Position numbers and translations under genes: made by a program
The notes under the pieces: model-generated
What the model saw: the letters and a program-made list of their open reading frames with translations, nothing else
What the model was told of the DNA's origin: nothing
Databases searched by the model: none
Shown: positions 1 to 14,700 of the stretch, piece by piece
Numbering within the stretch: position 1 is the first letter of the stretch
How the letters are laid out: every line of letters begins with the position of its first letter
Origin: Paludibacteraceae bacterium
GTDB lineage: Bacteria; Bacteroidota; Bacteroidia; Bacteroidales; Paludibacteraceae
Assembly: GCA_024401475.1 (NCBI GenBank)
Contig: JAKSKZ010000008.1
Span: 1 to 64,000 of the forward strand
Direction: 5' to 3'
Length of the DNA stretch: 64,000 nucleotides

Positions 1-2760
1 CACAGTCGTATGTCCATGTGTTGCTTGCGGATGCGATGGCGATGGCGTCGTCGTTGGCCGTGATCGTCAATGTACCATCCACATAAGTGATCGCGTAGTT
101 TGCGGTGCGTTCAACATCCGATGCGTCCTTGATCACTGCTGCGCTCGCGAGGTTTGCCTCCTCGCCGATTTCGGTGATCGTACCAACTACGGTCACGCTT
201 GCGATGTGGTCGCAAGATGCAAGAACTCCGTTAGTGTATGCGTCCTTGGTCAACGATGTTCCGTCGTACTTCTTTGAATCGGATGCGGCCGTGATTGTGA
301 GAGCCTTCTTATCGATGCTCAACGTTCCGAACGTCGTTGTCGTCGCACCCGTGTATTGTGCGGCGTTCTCCAACTCGTACGTAAACGTGTTGTTGTTTGC
401 ATAAGTTGCATCGTAGTACTTCACGCCTGCCGCAGTTGATGTGATGGTCAACTTGTCGCCCGTAGGCAAGGTGAACGTCTTGCCGTCTGCGCTGACCTCC
501 GTCACTGCCTCGCCGCCGTAGGTTACCGTGTAGGTCTCGTCCGTGTGGTTCGCACAGTCGTATGTCCATGTGTTGCTTGCGGATGCGATGGCGATGGCGT
601 CGTCGTTAGCCGTGATCGTCAATGTTCCGTTCACATAAGTGATGGCGTAGTTCGCGGTGCGGTCAACATCCGATGCGTCCTTGATGACTGCTGCGCTCGC
701 CACGTTCGCCGCCGTGCCGATTTCGGTGATCGTACCAACTACGGTCACGCTTGCGATGTGGTCGCAACTTGCCAACTCGCTGTTGGTGTAGCTATTCTTG
801 GTCAACGATGTTCCGTCATACTTCTTGGTTGCGTCATCCGCCGTGATTGTCAACGCCTTCTTCTCGATGCTCAACGTTCCGTATGTCGTTGTCTTCTCGC
901 CTGTGTATTGGGTAGCGTTCTCCAAAACATAAGTGAACGTGTTGTTGTTTGCATAAGTCGCATCGTAGTACTTCACGCCTGCCGCAGTTGATGTGATGGT
1001 CAACTTATCGCCGGTTGGCAAGATGAACGTCTTGCCGTCCTCGCTGACCTCCGTCACTGCCTCGCCGCCGTAGGTTACCGTGTAGGTCTCGTCCGTGTGG
1101 TTCGCACAGTCATATGTCCATGTGTTGCTTGCGGATGCGATGGCGATGGCATCGTCGTTTGCCGTGATCGTCAATGTACCATTCACATAAGTGATGGCGT
1201 AGTTCTCGGTGCGTTCAACATCCGATGCGTCCTTGATCACTGCTGCGCTCGCGAGGTTTGCCGCCGTGCCGATTTCGGTGATCGTACCGGATACGGTAAC
1301 GCTTGCGATATGGTCGCAACTTGCCAACTCGCTGTTGGTGTAGCTATTCTTGGTCAACGCTGTTCCGTCATACTTCTTGGTTGCGTCAGCCGCCGTGATT
1401 GTCAACGCCTTCTTATCGATGCTCAACGTTCCGTAAGTAGTTGTCGTCGCACCCGTGTATTGTGCGGCGTTCTCCAAAACATAAGTGAACGTGTTGTTGT
1501 TTGCGTAAGTCGCATCGTAGTACTTCACGCCTGCCGCTGTTGATGTGATCGTCAACTTGTCGCCCGTAGGCAAGGTGAACGTCTTGCCGTCCGCGCTGAC
1601 CTCCGTCACTGTCGTGCCGCCGTAGGTTACCGTGTAGGTCTCGTCCGTGTGGTTCGCACAGTCGTATGTCCATGTGTTGCTTGCGGATGCGATGGCGATG
1701 GCATCGTCGTTGGCCGTGATCGTCAATGTACCATCCACATAAGTGATCGCGTAGTTTGCGGTGCGTTCAACATCCGATGCGTCCTTGATCACTGCTGCGC
1801 TCGCGAGGTTTGCCGCCGTGCCGATTTCGGTGATCGTACCGGATACGGTAACGCTTGCGATATGGTCGCAACTTGCCAACTCGCTGTTGGTGTAGCTATT
1901 CTTGGTCAACGCTGTTCCGTCATACTTCTTAGCGTCGCTCTCGGCCGTGATCGTCAACGCCTTCTTATCGATGCTCAACGTTCCGTAAGTAGTTGTCGTC
2001 GCACCCGTGTATTGTGCGGCGTTCTCCAAAACATAAGTGAACGTATTGTTGTTTGCGTAAGTCGCATCGTAGTACTTCACGCCTGCCGCTGTTGATGTGA
2101 TGGTCAACTTGTCGCCCGTAGGCAAGGTGAACGTCTTGCCGTCTGCGCTGACCTCCGTCACTGCCTCGCCACCGTAGGTTACCGTGTAGGTCTCGTCCGT
2201 GTGGTTCGCACAGTCGTATGTCCATGTGTTGCTTGCGGATGCGATGGCGATGGCGTCGTCGTTTGCCGTGATCGTCAATGTACCATCTACATAAGTAATC
2301 GCATAGTTCGCAGTGCGGTCAACATCCGATGCGTCCTTGATCACTGCTGCGCTCGCGATGTTTGCCGCCGTGCCGATTTCGGTGATCGTACCGGATACGG
2401 TAACGCTTGCGATATGGTCGCAACTTGCCAACTCGCTGTTGGTGTAGCTATTCTTGGTCAACGCTGTTCCGTCGTACTTCTTAGAATCGCTCGCCGCCGT
2501 GATCGTCAACGCCTTCTTGTCGATGCTCAACGTTCCGTAAGTAGTTGTCGTCGCACCCGTGTATTGTGCGGCGTTCTCCAAAACATAAGTGAACGTGTTG
2601 TTGTTTGCGTAAGTCGCATCGTAGTACTTCACGCCGGCAGCAGTTGAGGTAATCGTCAACTTGTCGCCCGTAGGCAAGGTGAACGTCTTGCCGTCTGCGC
2701 TGACCTCCGTCACTGCCTCGCCGCCGTAGGTTACCGTGTAGGTCTCGTCCGTGTGGTTCG
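1..2760 (-). repeat. Five tandem 552-bp (184-aa) near-identical MBG-like units
   Basis: The same start sequence recurs at 1, 553, 1105, 1657, 2209 and 2761 (the last begins a diverged copy), giving a period of exactly 552 bases, or 184 codons, in frame inside the giant gene. Each unit encodes two MBG-like halves with TYTVTYGG and KKYDGTSLTK motifs. Copies differ only at scattered positions and in a short patch just before KKYDG (first copy at 271-290). The array touches the window edge and probably continues. Confidence 0.95.
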
Positions 2761-5700
2761 CACAGTCGTATGTCCATGTGTTGCTTGCGGATGCGATGGC
2801 GATGGCATCCGTGCTGGCTGTGATGGTCAAAGTACCTTCAACTTTGGTGACCTCATAATTCTCAGCCTTTGTTCCATCCTTAAATGTGTAAGTAAACTCA
2901 TTTGGAGAAGTACCTACTTCCGTTCTTGTACCAGTAACATTAAATACAACCTCCTCACCTGAAACAAAATTATCACCCGAAACAATCACCTCATGTTTTA
3001 TCAATTCAGAACCATCATAAGCTTTTTCTGCCGAAGAAGAGGTAAATGTGATAGGACGTTTTGTGATTTCTTGAGTCAAATCGTATGTTACGGTATAGTT
3101 GCCAATACCATTCTTTGTTTCGTATGCTGTAGTAATAGCAGATGTTGCGTCATAAGTATAAGTTGCCACATCCTTACCATTAGTAGTTACAACACCAGCA
3201 GTCAACTCATCACCTTCTACCAAACCAGTAGCAGTTGCCTTAGCCAATGGAGAAACCAAGGACGTACCATCATAAACCTTGGTGTCGCTTACTGCAATTG
3301 TCAACACGGCAGGAGTAATTGTCAAACTACCCTTCTCACTGGTTATGCAGTATGCATTCGACACATCCACAGTACCATTCTTGATGCTTACAACTGTAGC
3401 AATGTTTTCTACAGAAGATTCAGCAACCGTCTTAACAGAACCTGCTACATCAACAGTCAACACATCACCGTTGGTAAAGGTGTAAGTGCCATCTGCGCCA
3501 ACAGATACAGTGGTTGCTGCGCCATCCTTGCCAATCGTTAATTCATAACCATCTGCCGTATGAGTTGTACCATCGTAAGTCCATGTGCCACTGTTAGCCA
3601 CAACCTTGATGTCCTGACACTCATACTTCATGGTCAAGGTTCCGTTTACAGTTTCAATGCAGTAATTATCAGCCGTACCAGAAGTAAACTCGTAAGACTT
3701 CAACACATTGTCAACTGGACTTTCAGATACGTATTTAATAGTGCCTTCAACTACGGCAGTAACTGCATCATCACCAACTAATCCTACAACGTCATAGGTA
3801 GGATCAGTATGAGATTGACCATCGTATTGGAATTCCTTAGTGCCTGCTGTTATGGTAAGAGGTTTGCATGTCACTTCCAACGTTCCTGCGACCATAGCCG
3901 TATCATAGTAACAAGTCACATCCTTGCTACCACGCATGATTCGGAATGATTCGACCTTATTAGTCTCAATACCCTTATCCGTTCTTGAGCCCGTGATTAC
4001 AACATTGGTAATTTCATCACCTGTTTCAAGAGCACCTGTTACTTCATATTCATTCTTAACTAATGGCGAGCCATCATAAGGTCTCTCTGCACTCTTTGCT
4101 GTAACCGTAATCTTTTGAGGCAACTGAGCAATCGTAGTATTCAAATCGATATGACAACCATTAGCATCCGTGACCGTAACAACATAGTCGCCATCAGGTA
4201 AGTTTTCTATGTTGATGTTGGTTACATTGCTTTGTGTACCTGAAACTGCATTGCCATCAGTCCAAGAGAGGTTATAAGGAGACACGCCTCCAACAAACGA
4301 TCCTTCAATCACTCCATCCGAAGTGTTATAACAGAATGATTCATGAACAGAGATGGATGCCGTCAAAACTTCAGGCTCGGCAATTTCAACCGTTTGAATG
4401 TCCGACTTACAACCATGAGCATCCTCTACTTGAAGGCTGTAAACAGTCGGAGCCAAGTCCGTAAATTTAAGAGAGGAAGCGAATGTATTACCTCCGTCAA
4501 TCGAATACTTGTAAGGCATTGTTCCTGAAGAGGCTGACATGACGATTTGTCCGTCGTCTTTTCCTTTACATGAGACATCCGTCTTCTCTGCAGAAAGAGT
4601 TGGTTTTGCGTAAACAGTCAACTTATAAGTTTCCGTTTCTGCAAGACAAGAAGGGGCAACGTTCGTGGCAACCACCTTAATAGTATAAACACCCGCTACC
4701 GTTGGTGTACCCGAGATATTCGTTCCGTCTGCACTCAAAGTCAGACCCGCTGGCAACGCACTCTCTGTTGAAATTGTTGCATTTTCAGAAGTAATGGTAA
4801 GTTCTGGCATTGCATCGCCCAAACAGATGACATCATCCGTAGATGAAAGTGTCAACAACGTCTTAGCATTAACCGTCAAACTGAATGTCTCAGTCTGTGA
4901 ATCACACGCTGGAGTTTGGTTGCTCGTAGCCGTGATTGTAATCGTATAGGTACCTGCTATGGTTGGCGTACCGCTGATTTTGCCAGCGGCAAAGCTCAAG
5001 CCTGCTGGCAACTCGCTGGTCGTAACCGTTGCGTTCGCACTGGTGATGACCACTGGATCGATGGCGCTGTTCGCACAAACAGTTTGCGTCAAGTTCGTTG
5101 CAGCCAACTCTACCAATGGATTGACCGTCAAATTAAATGTCTTGGTCTGTGGTTCGCACGCCGGTGTCTGGTCGCTCGTCGCCGTGATTGTTACCGTATA
5201 TGTTCCGGCTGTGGTTGGCGTACCGCTGATCTTGCCATCGGTGAAAGACAAACCTACTGGCAATGCACTGGTCGTAACCGTGGCGTTCGCACTGGTGATG
5301 ACCACTGGATCGATTGCCGTATTCGCACAAACGGTTTGTGACAAGTTTGTTGCAGCCAACTCTACCAATGGGTTAACCGTCACCACCACATCATCAGATG
5401 CCGTACATCCATTGGCATCAGTAACCGTTACCGTATAAGTAGTAGTTGCCGTTGGCGCTGCTTGCACAGTGGCAACATTCGTTTTATCCAAACCTGTTGC
5501 AGGAACCCATTCGTACGAAACAGCCTTTGCAGACGTAGCCGTCAATGAGGCAGTCGAACCTTTGCAAATGGCTACATCATCAGAAGCGACAACATTCAAA
5601 TCATTGGCTGGTATGATAACATTAACTGTTGCCGTCTGAGACAAATTGCATGTACCTTTGACAGTAACAACTACTTGTTTTGTCTGAGATAGATTCGTTT

Positions 5701-8700
5701 GCTCGAATACCTCACCTTCTGCTATGCTTTGAGAAACGAAAGTGACAGTTCCTCCGCAATTGTCTGTTGCTGCCGCCAAAACTATAGATTCGAGGTTAGG
5801 CATCACATATTTACATGAGCCTGCCGCCTCGGCCATAACATCGCTTATTGGCGAGATAGTCGGAGCTTCCGCCTCAGTCCATGTGTAAGAGATTGTCTTT
5901 GGCTCTGCCACCTTGCTTGGATCGCAACTGCTTGCGTACGTTGCCGTATAGACTATGCTATGGTTGCAGCCGTCGTTTGTCTCTGCGCCTGGGGTCACCG
6001 TCGCTTGCACTGTTGCATCGCAATTGTCGCTTACGACGAACCAACTTGCATCTGGAACTGGCTTCACTGCCGGATTGCAGCCCAAGTCTTCGCTTGCGCT
6101 CTTACCCGTTGCCAATGCGATCGTTGGCACAGTTGCCTCGCGCCATGTTATGGTGATTGTCTTTGGCTCTGCCACCTTGCTTGGATCACAGTTGCTTGCA
6201 TACGTTGCCGTATAAACTATGCTGTGGTTGCAACCGTCGTTTGTCTCTGCGCCTGGGGTCACCGTCGCTTGCACTGTTGCATCGCAATTGTCGCTTACGA
6301 CGAACCAACTTGCATCTGGAACTGGCTTCACTGCCGGATTGCAGCCCAAGTCTTCGCTTGCGCTCTTACCCGTTGCCAATGCGATCGTTGGCACAGTTGC
6401 CTCGCGCCATGTTATGGTGATTGTCTTTGGCTCTGCCACCTTGCTTGGATCACAGTTGCTTGCATACGTTGCCGTATAAACTATGCTGTGGTTGCAACCG
6501 TCGTTTGTCTCTGCGCCTGGTGTCACCGTCGCTTGCGCTGTGGCATTACAATTATCATCCACTTCAAACCAAGATTCATCTGGAGTTGGGATAGTAGCAG
6601 GGTTGCAACCTAAATCATAAGAGTTATCCTTTCCTGCAGCCAACTCGATAGTAGGAAGGGCTGCCTCTCTCCAAGTATAAGTAACGTCCACCTCATCGGC
6701 CGCATTCTTAGCAGCATCAGATGCCGTAGCCGTCCATACTTGCGTCTTTTCACAACCATCACCTTGTGGACCTTGAGTTGAAACCTTAACCTCTACGCTT
6801 GAATCACAATTGTCAAGAGCCTTGAAAACAGGAGGCACAATAGTAGTTGGATTGCACGCTCCTTCCGGATCGCTATTTGATACAATCGAGATAACCGGTT
6901 TAACCAAGTCAACCACTGTTAATGTTTGTTCGCAAGTAGCCGTAAATGGCTCCATGAAGACGCTGGTCTTAAGTTTGCATTGCCAGTAGATGGTATTAGC
7001 ACCTAAAGGCAACTCTACACCCGCCTCGGTCCACTCTTTATATTCATCACTCTCAGCCAACTTATAATAATAAGTATATTGAGGTTCTGGGAGACAGTGA
7101 TTTGGTGTAGGCTTGTCTTTATATACATAACTGCAAGCACTTGCATTGTCCTTGATATAAAGTTTCAATTCTGGTCCGCAATCAAGATAGAACTCAGTAT
7201 TAAGTTTCGTCACATACTTGACTGTATCAGGACAAACGCCGTCTTCGCCAGAAACAGCGAACCAATGCTCCTTAACTGGTCTATCCATTGAGAAGGTGTA
7301 TTCAGTCACACCTTGAGCAAGAGGGTTAGTGAATTCCTCAGAATCGAACCAAGTGAGGTTTACATAATCCTCATGAACATCCTTGATGTCAAGTGTCTTC
7401 TCTTCTCCATAACAAGCAGAGAAGTTTCTGTTGGACAAACGTTCCAACATCGGATAGTAATAAACCGCAAAGTCGGTAGAGACACCGTAAGGGTGCATAC
7501 ATTCGAACTTTGGATAACGATCTTCCTCAATTGGCTCGGTTGATTGATTATATTGGTCTATTACCCAATCAACCATCTCTCTATCCTTTGCTACGATGAC
7601 ACGGAACTTTGTTCCCGTTGGATAATCAGTAACGGAAATAACGCAACTATCCAACGAATTGTTTTGAGCAGGCACATCCACCCAATTATCGTCCTTGTCT
7701 CTATATTGATAGAAATAATATGGTGTATTGAAATATTTCTTGACCTCGCCCGCACAAGACGCATAGATGGCCGCCATGGTTTTCTTCGTACCACAGATAG
7801 TCATACTCTTAATCTTATCGTCATATACCTTCGGATCTTCGGTCAAAATCATCTGAGGATAACATGCCTTAATCATGATATCATCAATGAGAATGTCGTT
7901 ACCCGATTCTGAGACAGGATCCGTCTGATTATTATGGAGAATCATCTTATACTTAACGCCTTTGCGACCTAAGAACGAGGCCGTCAAGTTCACCCACGGT
8001 TCAGAATAACGATCACGCTCACAAATATCACCGGAATAAGATTCACCTACATGAACACCATCTGCCAAAATCTCCAATCGGATATTAGGGTCATAACCGT
8101 CATTTTTCGCACCTGCATCATTTTTATCGTTATAGTTTGCATTTGCCAAATAACAAGAAAGGACCACCATGGCATCATTACAAGAGAGTTCAAACTCACG
8201 CTCATAAATTTTCTTGGATTTTGGTGCCAAGTTAACCAAAAGCATACCGCCCATATCATCACCTGTATGATCCGTGAAGTTATGCCAATGACGACCATCT
8301 TTGGATATCATCTTTCCATTGTAAAGAATCTCGTAGGTTCCATCGATGATACATTGCGGACAAGAACTCTTGAGTGTATCCATAATGAAGGTATGTCCTA
8401 CAACGGCATTATTAAAGTCTGGCACAGCAGAAAGATACCCCTCCCTACTATTCAAGAATTTAACAGTATAAGTCTTTCCTTTTGACTCATAACTACTAAT
8501 CGGCTCCCTATATGTCTGTGACGCTGGATCGAATTGATAATAAGAAGCGCCGTCAGAACTGAAGTGTCCAAAATTATCGTACCAAACGATTTCACTGTTA
8601 TCAGAATTACATTCGTCTATGACTCTGATTAGGAAATAACGCTTTTTAGTAGCACCTGCACAATCCTTATATTCCAAATAATACTCGTAGGTTGCATCTG

Positions 8701-11700
8701 CAGCTTCAACGACATAAACTCCGTCGCGGATGACTTGTCCTGCGGCATCTTTAGGTGAAATATCTTCATAGTATTTTGAATCTTTATTAGATGCTTTTTG
8801 ACTCGTATTCAAACCATAAGAGTTGTCAGCCTTACGCCTACCTATCTTTTGAATTCCATATTTAGCATTTGCAAGGTTAACTACATCCAAACCTATTTCG
8901 AATCTTGAACCAACCGGCACCGTGTACAAAACATTTTCCAATCGAGAATAGTTTGTAGCTTCATATTCCTTCATCACGGAATCCACCGAAACAAGTTGAA
9001 CACCACTACCCTTCACTCCATTCCATGTAATGCTACAAGGTGCATCCGTCAATTCAATAACATTAGAAACGCAATTGTAGTTTGGAGTTGCCAAACGATA
9101 GAAATGAGGAGAGGTTTTTTGATATTCAAATTCATAACGAACATCAGTAGCACCCGCTATCGGTGTCCACCCTATACCGCTGACGCTGGACTCCCATTGA
9201 TAATTAGTCACATACTGACCGTTATCAAGCGATACCAAATCCATCGTTACCGTTTCACCCCAAACATAACCTTCTGGCTTGTTTGCTTTTACCTTAATCG
9301 TTCCACACTCCTCATGTTTAACTTCGACAAATATTCGTACCCAGACAATATTACCATCACAATCCGTATATTTCATTCTATACTTATAGGATGTCTGCGC
9401 ATTTGCAACATCGTGTGAATAAACCAAATAACTGTTGCCTTGCGTCTTAATATTAGACATGGTGCTTTTATTCAGATCATCGGCATAGGAATCGGCTCCA
9501 TCATTATAAAGTGAGCGTTTAAACTCACCCACACTTTTCCAATTGGTTATATTATCAAAAGATAATGAATAAGAAGATCCCGCCTTAACTACATACTTGG
9601 TTACAGGATTGTTCTTTGCATCCACCATTGAAGTTTCAGAAAGAACTCCGTCGCCGACAAATCCCTTCCATTCTACATGACAAGGGGCTGGGGTCAAGTC
9701 TATTTCGTTTGAATAGCAATCCAATTTTGGGAAATAAACTCGAACTTTGATTGTTTCCCTATACTTATCAGGGAACTCATATACATAAGTAACCTTATTG
9801 GTACTCTTTTGAGACCAAACACCATTTTGATAAGCTTGCCACTTATGATCAGTTTTAGACAAAGCCGTATTGGACTCTGCAAGAGTTAATGTAATCTTCT
9901 CTTTCCACAAAATGTCATCGGTTTTGCTTGCAACGATTTGTGGACACTCAACGGTCAACTGGCCATAGACTGGGGTTATCTTGTATTCACAAGATACGTC
10001 CTTGCCACCACGCTTAACCGCATAGGTGAATGTATTATCAGCAACACCCGGTAGTGTAATCGTTCCGCTAACCACGACATTCAAAACATCGCCATCCAAT
10101 AGTTCCCCATCGACAACATAGTCGTCTTTCTTCAATGGTGTTCCGTCCCACAACTTCTCTGCACTTCCAGATGTAACCGTAATCGGACGAATAGCAGGCA
10201 CAACCACATTTACTGTCGTTGTTTGTTCTATGCCACAACCATTCTTCACTTTGACCGTAACAGGGATTATTTGCTCTGCATCCAATATGTCGTATTTAAC
10301 ACCCTTTGCAGGTTCTTGACTTACAAATTCAAGTCCACCACATTGGTCAGCAGTAGCATCCAAAACCAATTGCTTCAAATCTGGCATTGCATATTTGCAA
10401 TCTGCACTACTCTTCTCCGCTACTTGATCTGCAATAGCACTTATTGTCGGAGCCTCCGCCTCCGTCCATGTGTAAGTGATGGAGATTGGGCTTGCACTTA
10501 CTCCACAAGTATTGGTGTAAGTAGCCGTCCATGTTTGTGACCAAGCACAACCGCTGTTAGTCTTGCCTGGTGTTGAAATGGATACCTCTGCCGCAGCCTT
10601 ACAGTTATCTGTTACCGTAAAGTCTGCTTTTGTTGGAGCCACAATGGTAGGGTTACAACCTTTATCCTCGCTTACCAAAGAAGTGGAGATAGTTGGAGCA
10701 ACCTCGTTCTTCAAATTGTAGGTATAAGACCAAGTGCTACTCTTTCCACAATCTGTGTAGGTATAAGTATATATAATTTTTCCCTCGCAGTTTTCCTTGC
10801 CAGCAAGCCACTCTGTTGTTTTTTCCATAACAGGGGCAACCGCCGTTCCACAACTATTGGTTGCTGAAGGTATCATGACGGAAGTAGGTTCAGTTGCCTC
10901 TGCTATACAAGAGATGTTGCTGCTCGTTGCGAAGCCCACCGATGCAATAACAGGAGCATTCTTCTCAATGGTGTAAGTATATACCCATTCGTGCGAGTGG
11001 TTTGCACAATCCTTATAGGTGTATGTATAAGTGATTGTTCCTTCGCATGCTGGATTTTCAGATTTCACCGGATCACCAATTGGGGACAAAGTTCGGCCAC
11101 AAGCATCCTTCACGACAGGGAGTTTGTCTGCCGATGGAACAACTGCACTATTAGCGCATGAGATTGTCTCTCCGTCCCCAGCAGGCATCGTAAAGTCGTC
11201 TGGAGATACTGTATAGACATAGTTCCATGTGTAATCCTCGCCATTCACATTATAAGAATAGGCATAAGTATATGTACCACATCCGTTTAGCACTTCATCC
11301 GTTTCCGTTGGTGTGCCCAAATCAACAGTCTTTCCACAAACCGAAATCACAGGCAACGTCGGTGCAACTACTGAAGTTTTACACTTAACCGTTGTAGATC
11401 CGTCAGTTGGTGCTTCGAAAGTCTCAGGCGTTATGGTATAAACATACTTCCAAGGATAAGTAGTTCCAGCACAATCCGTATAGGTGTAATTGTAAGTTAC
11501 ACTTCCCGAACCATTTGTTACATTCACTACAGGATTGGCTGCGGCCAAAACTGCAGTAAAGTTGGTGCCACAAGCATCTGTTACTGTAGCCGTAAGCGGA
11601 GCAACTGCATCCTCTACGCAAGGTACGATGCTCGCACCATCCTGCGGAATAGTCAAGTTTGGAACATCAACCGTATAAACGAAGTTCCATTCCTTCGTAT

Positions 11701-14700
11701 GGTTTGCACAATCCTTATATATATAGGTGTAAGTGATTGTTCCTTCGCATCCAGTAAATTCACTTGCATCACTTGTTACAGAAGCAAACTGGATTGAATT
11801 GCCACAGGCATCCGTCACAGTTGGCATTACACTTGGAGAGAGTTTATCTGGAGCAACCAAGGCATCACTCTTACACTCAACTGCCTTAGTTGACGTTCCT
11901 CCCGTAATTGTAATCGTGTTGTCAATATTGATTGTAATCGTCTGTTGTGCTGTAGAAGCATTGCCGCACTTATCGGTTATCGTATATGTACGGGTTACTA
12001 CAATCGGACAAGAACCTGTGGTTACATCGGAATAGGTCACCACCAAGTAGGCATCTGCCGTACAGTTGTCTGCGATGGTCAAACCGTTGGCTTCTAACTC
12101 AGCGACCGTCGTGTAAGCCGCTGGCTTCGCTGACTCGCTGCAGCCAGTTGCGCTCAACTCTGTCAAGTTGCCTGTGATGGCTGGTGCCTCGGTGTCAACC
12201 GTCGTGAAGGTGACGTCGTCTGCCTCCGCCTTACAACCCTTAGCGTCTGTCACCTCCAACTTGATGGAGTATGACTTGCATGCCTTCTCTGTTGACAATG
12301 TGTAGGAGTCACTAGTTCCTGATGCGTTGCCCGACCATGCGTAAGTGTATGGCGTTGTTCCTCCGTTGACAGTAGTTGTAAATTTATAATCCGTGCCTGG
12401 GCATCCAGCCGCAGGTGCTACAACGGATGCTGTCAACACATTTGGTTCTGTAATCTCGACTGTCTTCGTCGCAGACAAACAACCATGAGCGTCCTTTGCC
12501 TGAATTGTATAAGTTGCAGGTGCAAGATTATTGAATGTATAAGATGATGCAGATGAGCCCTCGAATGATGCACCTCCATTCTTGGAGAAGGTGTATGGAG
12601 ATGTAGAACTTGTAGCCTTCATCACAATTTGTCCGTCATCCTTGCCCTTGCAAGTGACGTCGCTCTTTTCTGCCGTGATTGTTGGCAATGTATAGACGGT
12701 CAACGTAAAGGTCTCCTCGATTGGATTGCACTTTGGTTCTTGGTCGCTCGTTGCCTTTACCTTGATAAAATATACGCCAGATTCGCTTGGAGTACCAGAA
12801 ATCTTGTTGTCCGAATAAGTCACACCTGCTGGCAAGCCTGTCACCTCGACGGTTGCATTGGCCACGGTGATGGTTGTTCCGTTGATTTCGCTGTTCACGC
12901 AGACGCTCTCTGATGCAGAAGAAAGGGAAAGTTCCACCAATGGGTTAACCGTCACCACAACATCATCAGATGCCGTACATCCATTGGCATCAGTAACCGT
13001 TACCGTATAAGTAGTGGTTGCCGTTGGGGTTGCAATAACCGCAGCCGTATTGGTATTGTCCAATCCTGTTGAAGGAGACCAAACATAAGAAGAGGCTTTG
13101 GCCGAAGTTGCCGTCAAATCGACAGATGCGCCTTTACAGATTGCTACATCCGCTGGAGCCGTAACATTCAAATCATTGGCAGGAATGACAACCACAACAT
13201 CTTTGGTCGATGTCTTGTTGCATGCACTCTTCACCGTTACGGTCACAGTTATATTTTGTGCAGTGGCTGTTTGTGTATATTTCGTTCCTGCCGCAACACT
13301 TTGTCCGACAAATGTAACCGCACCACCACATGGATCAGAAGAAGCCGCCAATGTCGCTGCCTCCAAATCTGGAATTGAATATTGGCAATTAGTAGCCTCC
13401 AACGCAGCAGGCACTGTAATCGCACCAATAGCAGGGGCCTCGCCTACCGTCCATGTATAATCTACCGAAACAGGTGTAGCCGCAACGCCACAACTATTCG
13501 TATAGGTAGCCGTATAGGTTCTTGTATGATTACAACCGACTACATTATCTGTTGACACCACTGTTGCGGAGGCAGAAACATTACAATCATCTGTAACGAT
13601 AAAATCAGCGACTGTCAATGTTGGAACCGACGCTGGGTCACAATCTAAATCACTGCCCGACTCCTTCGCTACAATAACGGGAGCCGCAGGGGCTTTTACT
13701 GAGATAGTAGCAGTTGCCGTATTACTTTCACATCCATTGCCATCTACCACTTTCAATGAAATCGGATAATCCTTTTCGCATGGTGAGGCAGGAATCGTCA
13801 CATGAGTAGTATAAGAAGCGCCCGTCTGCGTTATCGCCTTCTTGTCAAACGTCAAATCGCCATTCCATACATATTTATAATCAGCAACGCCACCCGTCAC
13901 ACTACCTGTCACATCAAGGGTACCGATGGTTGGACAGATGGATGTTGGAAGAGCGGCAATGGAGACTTCCGGCAAATCATTCACCGTAATCGTCTTATCT
14001 ACATGAGACTGACAATTCGTAGTCTTATTCGTCAGTGTCAAAGCGACCATCTTCGCTCCCGAAGTTGCCCAATTAACGGTAATCCTATTCGTACCATTAC
14101 CATTAATAATAGAACCGCCATCGACACTCCACACATAGGTATAATCTGACGTGTTACCCACCGTCTCTTCAATAACCAAGTCTGAATTCTTACAAACGGC
14201 ATCATCAGAAGAAAGTTCTGGCACGACAGACTCCACCACATGAATAGTGACATTCTCCGCTCCTGAAGTACAAGTACCGCCCGAGAGCGTATAAACGATG
14301 TCACCGGCAACCTCTGGGGTACCAGAAACAGTGAATGTGTTTTTGCCTGAAGGTTGAGGCACATCACCGCCATTAGCCATCGAGAAATTACTTGCACAAG
14401 TTTCTCCCAAAGAGCCCGAAGAATTAGCAACTTCCGATTTTATAGTATAAATCTTGTTCCTATCCAAATTACTAGCAGGAACAACAACGCCAACTTGGTC
14501 CCATCCCCAATTATTAATATAACTATCTTTCACCAATTCTCCATTTTCATCATATATATAGATACGATACACTAATGGAGCGTCAATATGATCATATGGC
14601 CACTTAGTAGCATCCAATGTCACATACAAATTCGTATCATAAATATTAAGATGAGGGTCTATAATCACACCCATATCAGGACACTTCTTGACAGTTTCAA

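Noticed and set aside
545..2647. Repeated plus-strand frames of 148 codons at 552-base spacing, looking like a family of small genes
   Set aside because: They are antisense shadows of the tandem units of the giant minus-strand gene, which has a signal peptide, promoter and recognisable domains. The periodic shadows arise from the DNA repeat.
1..2760. CRISPR-like or satellite array
   Set aside because: The period is 552 bases, a multiple of three, and repeats and 'spacers' are all coding in one frame with protein-domain motifs.
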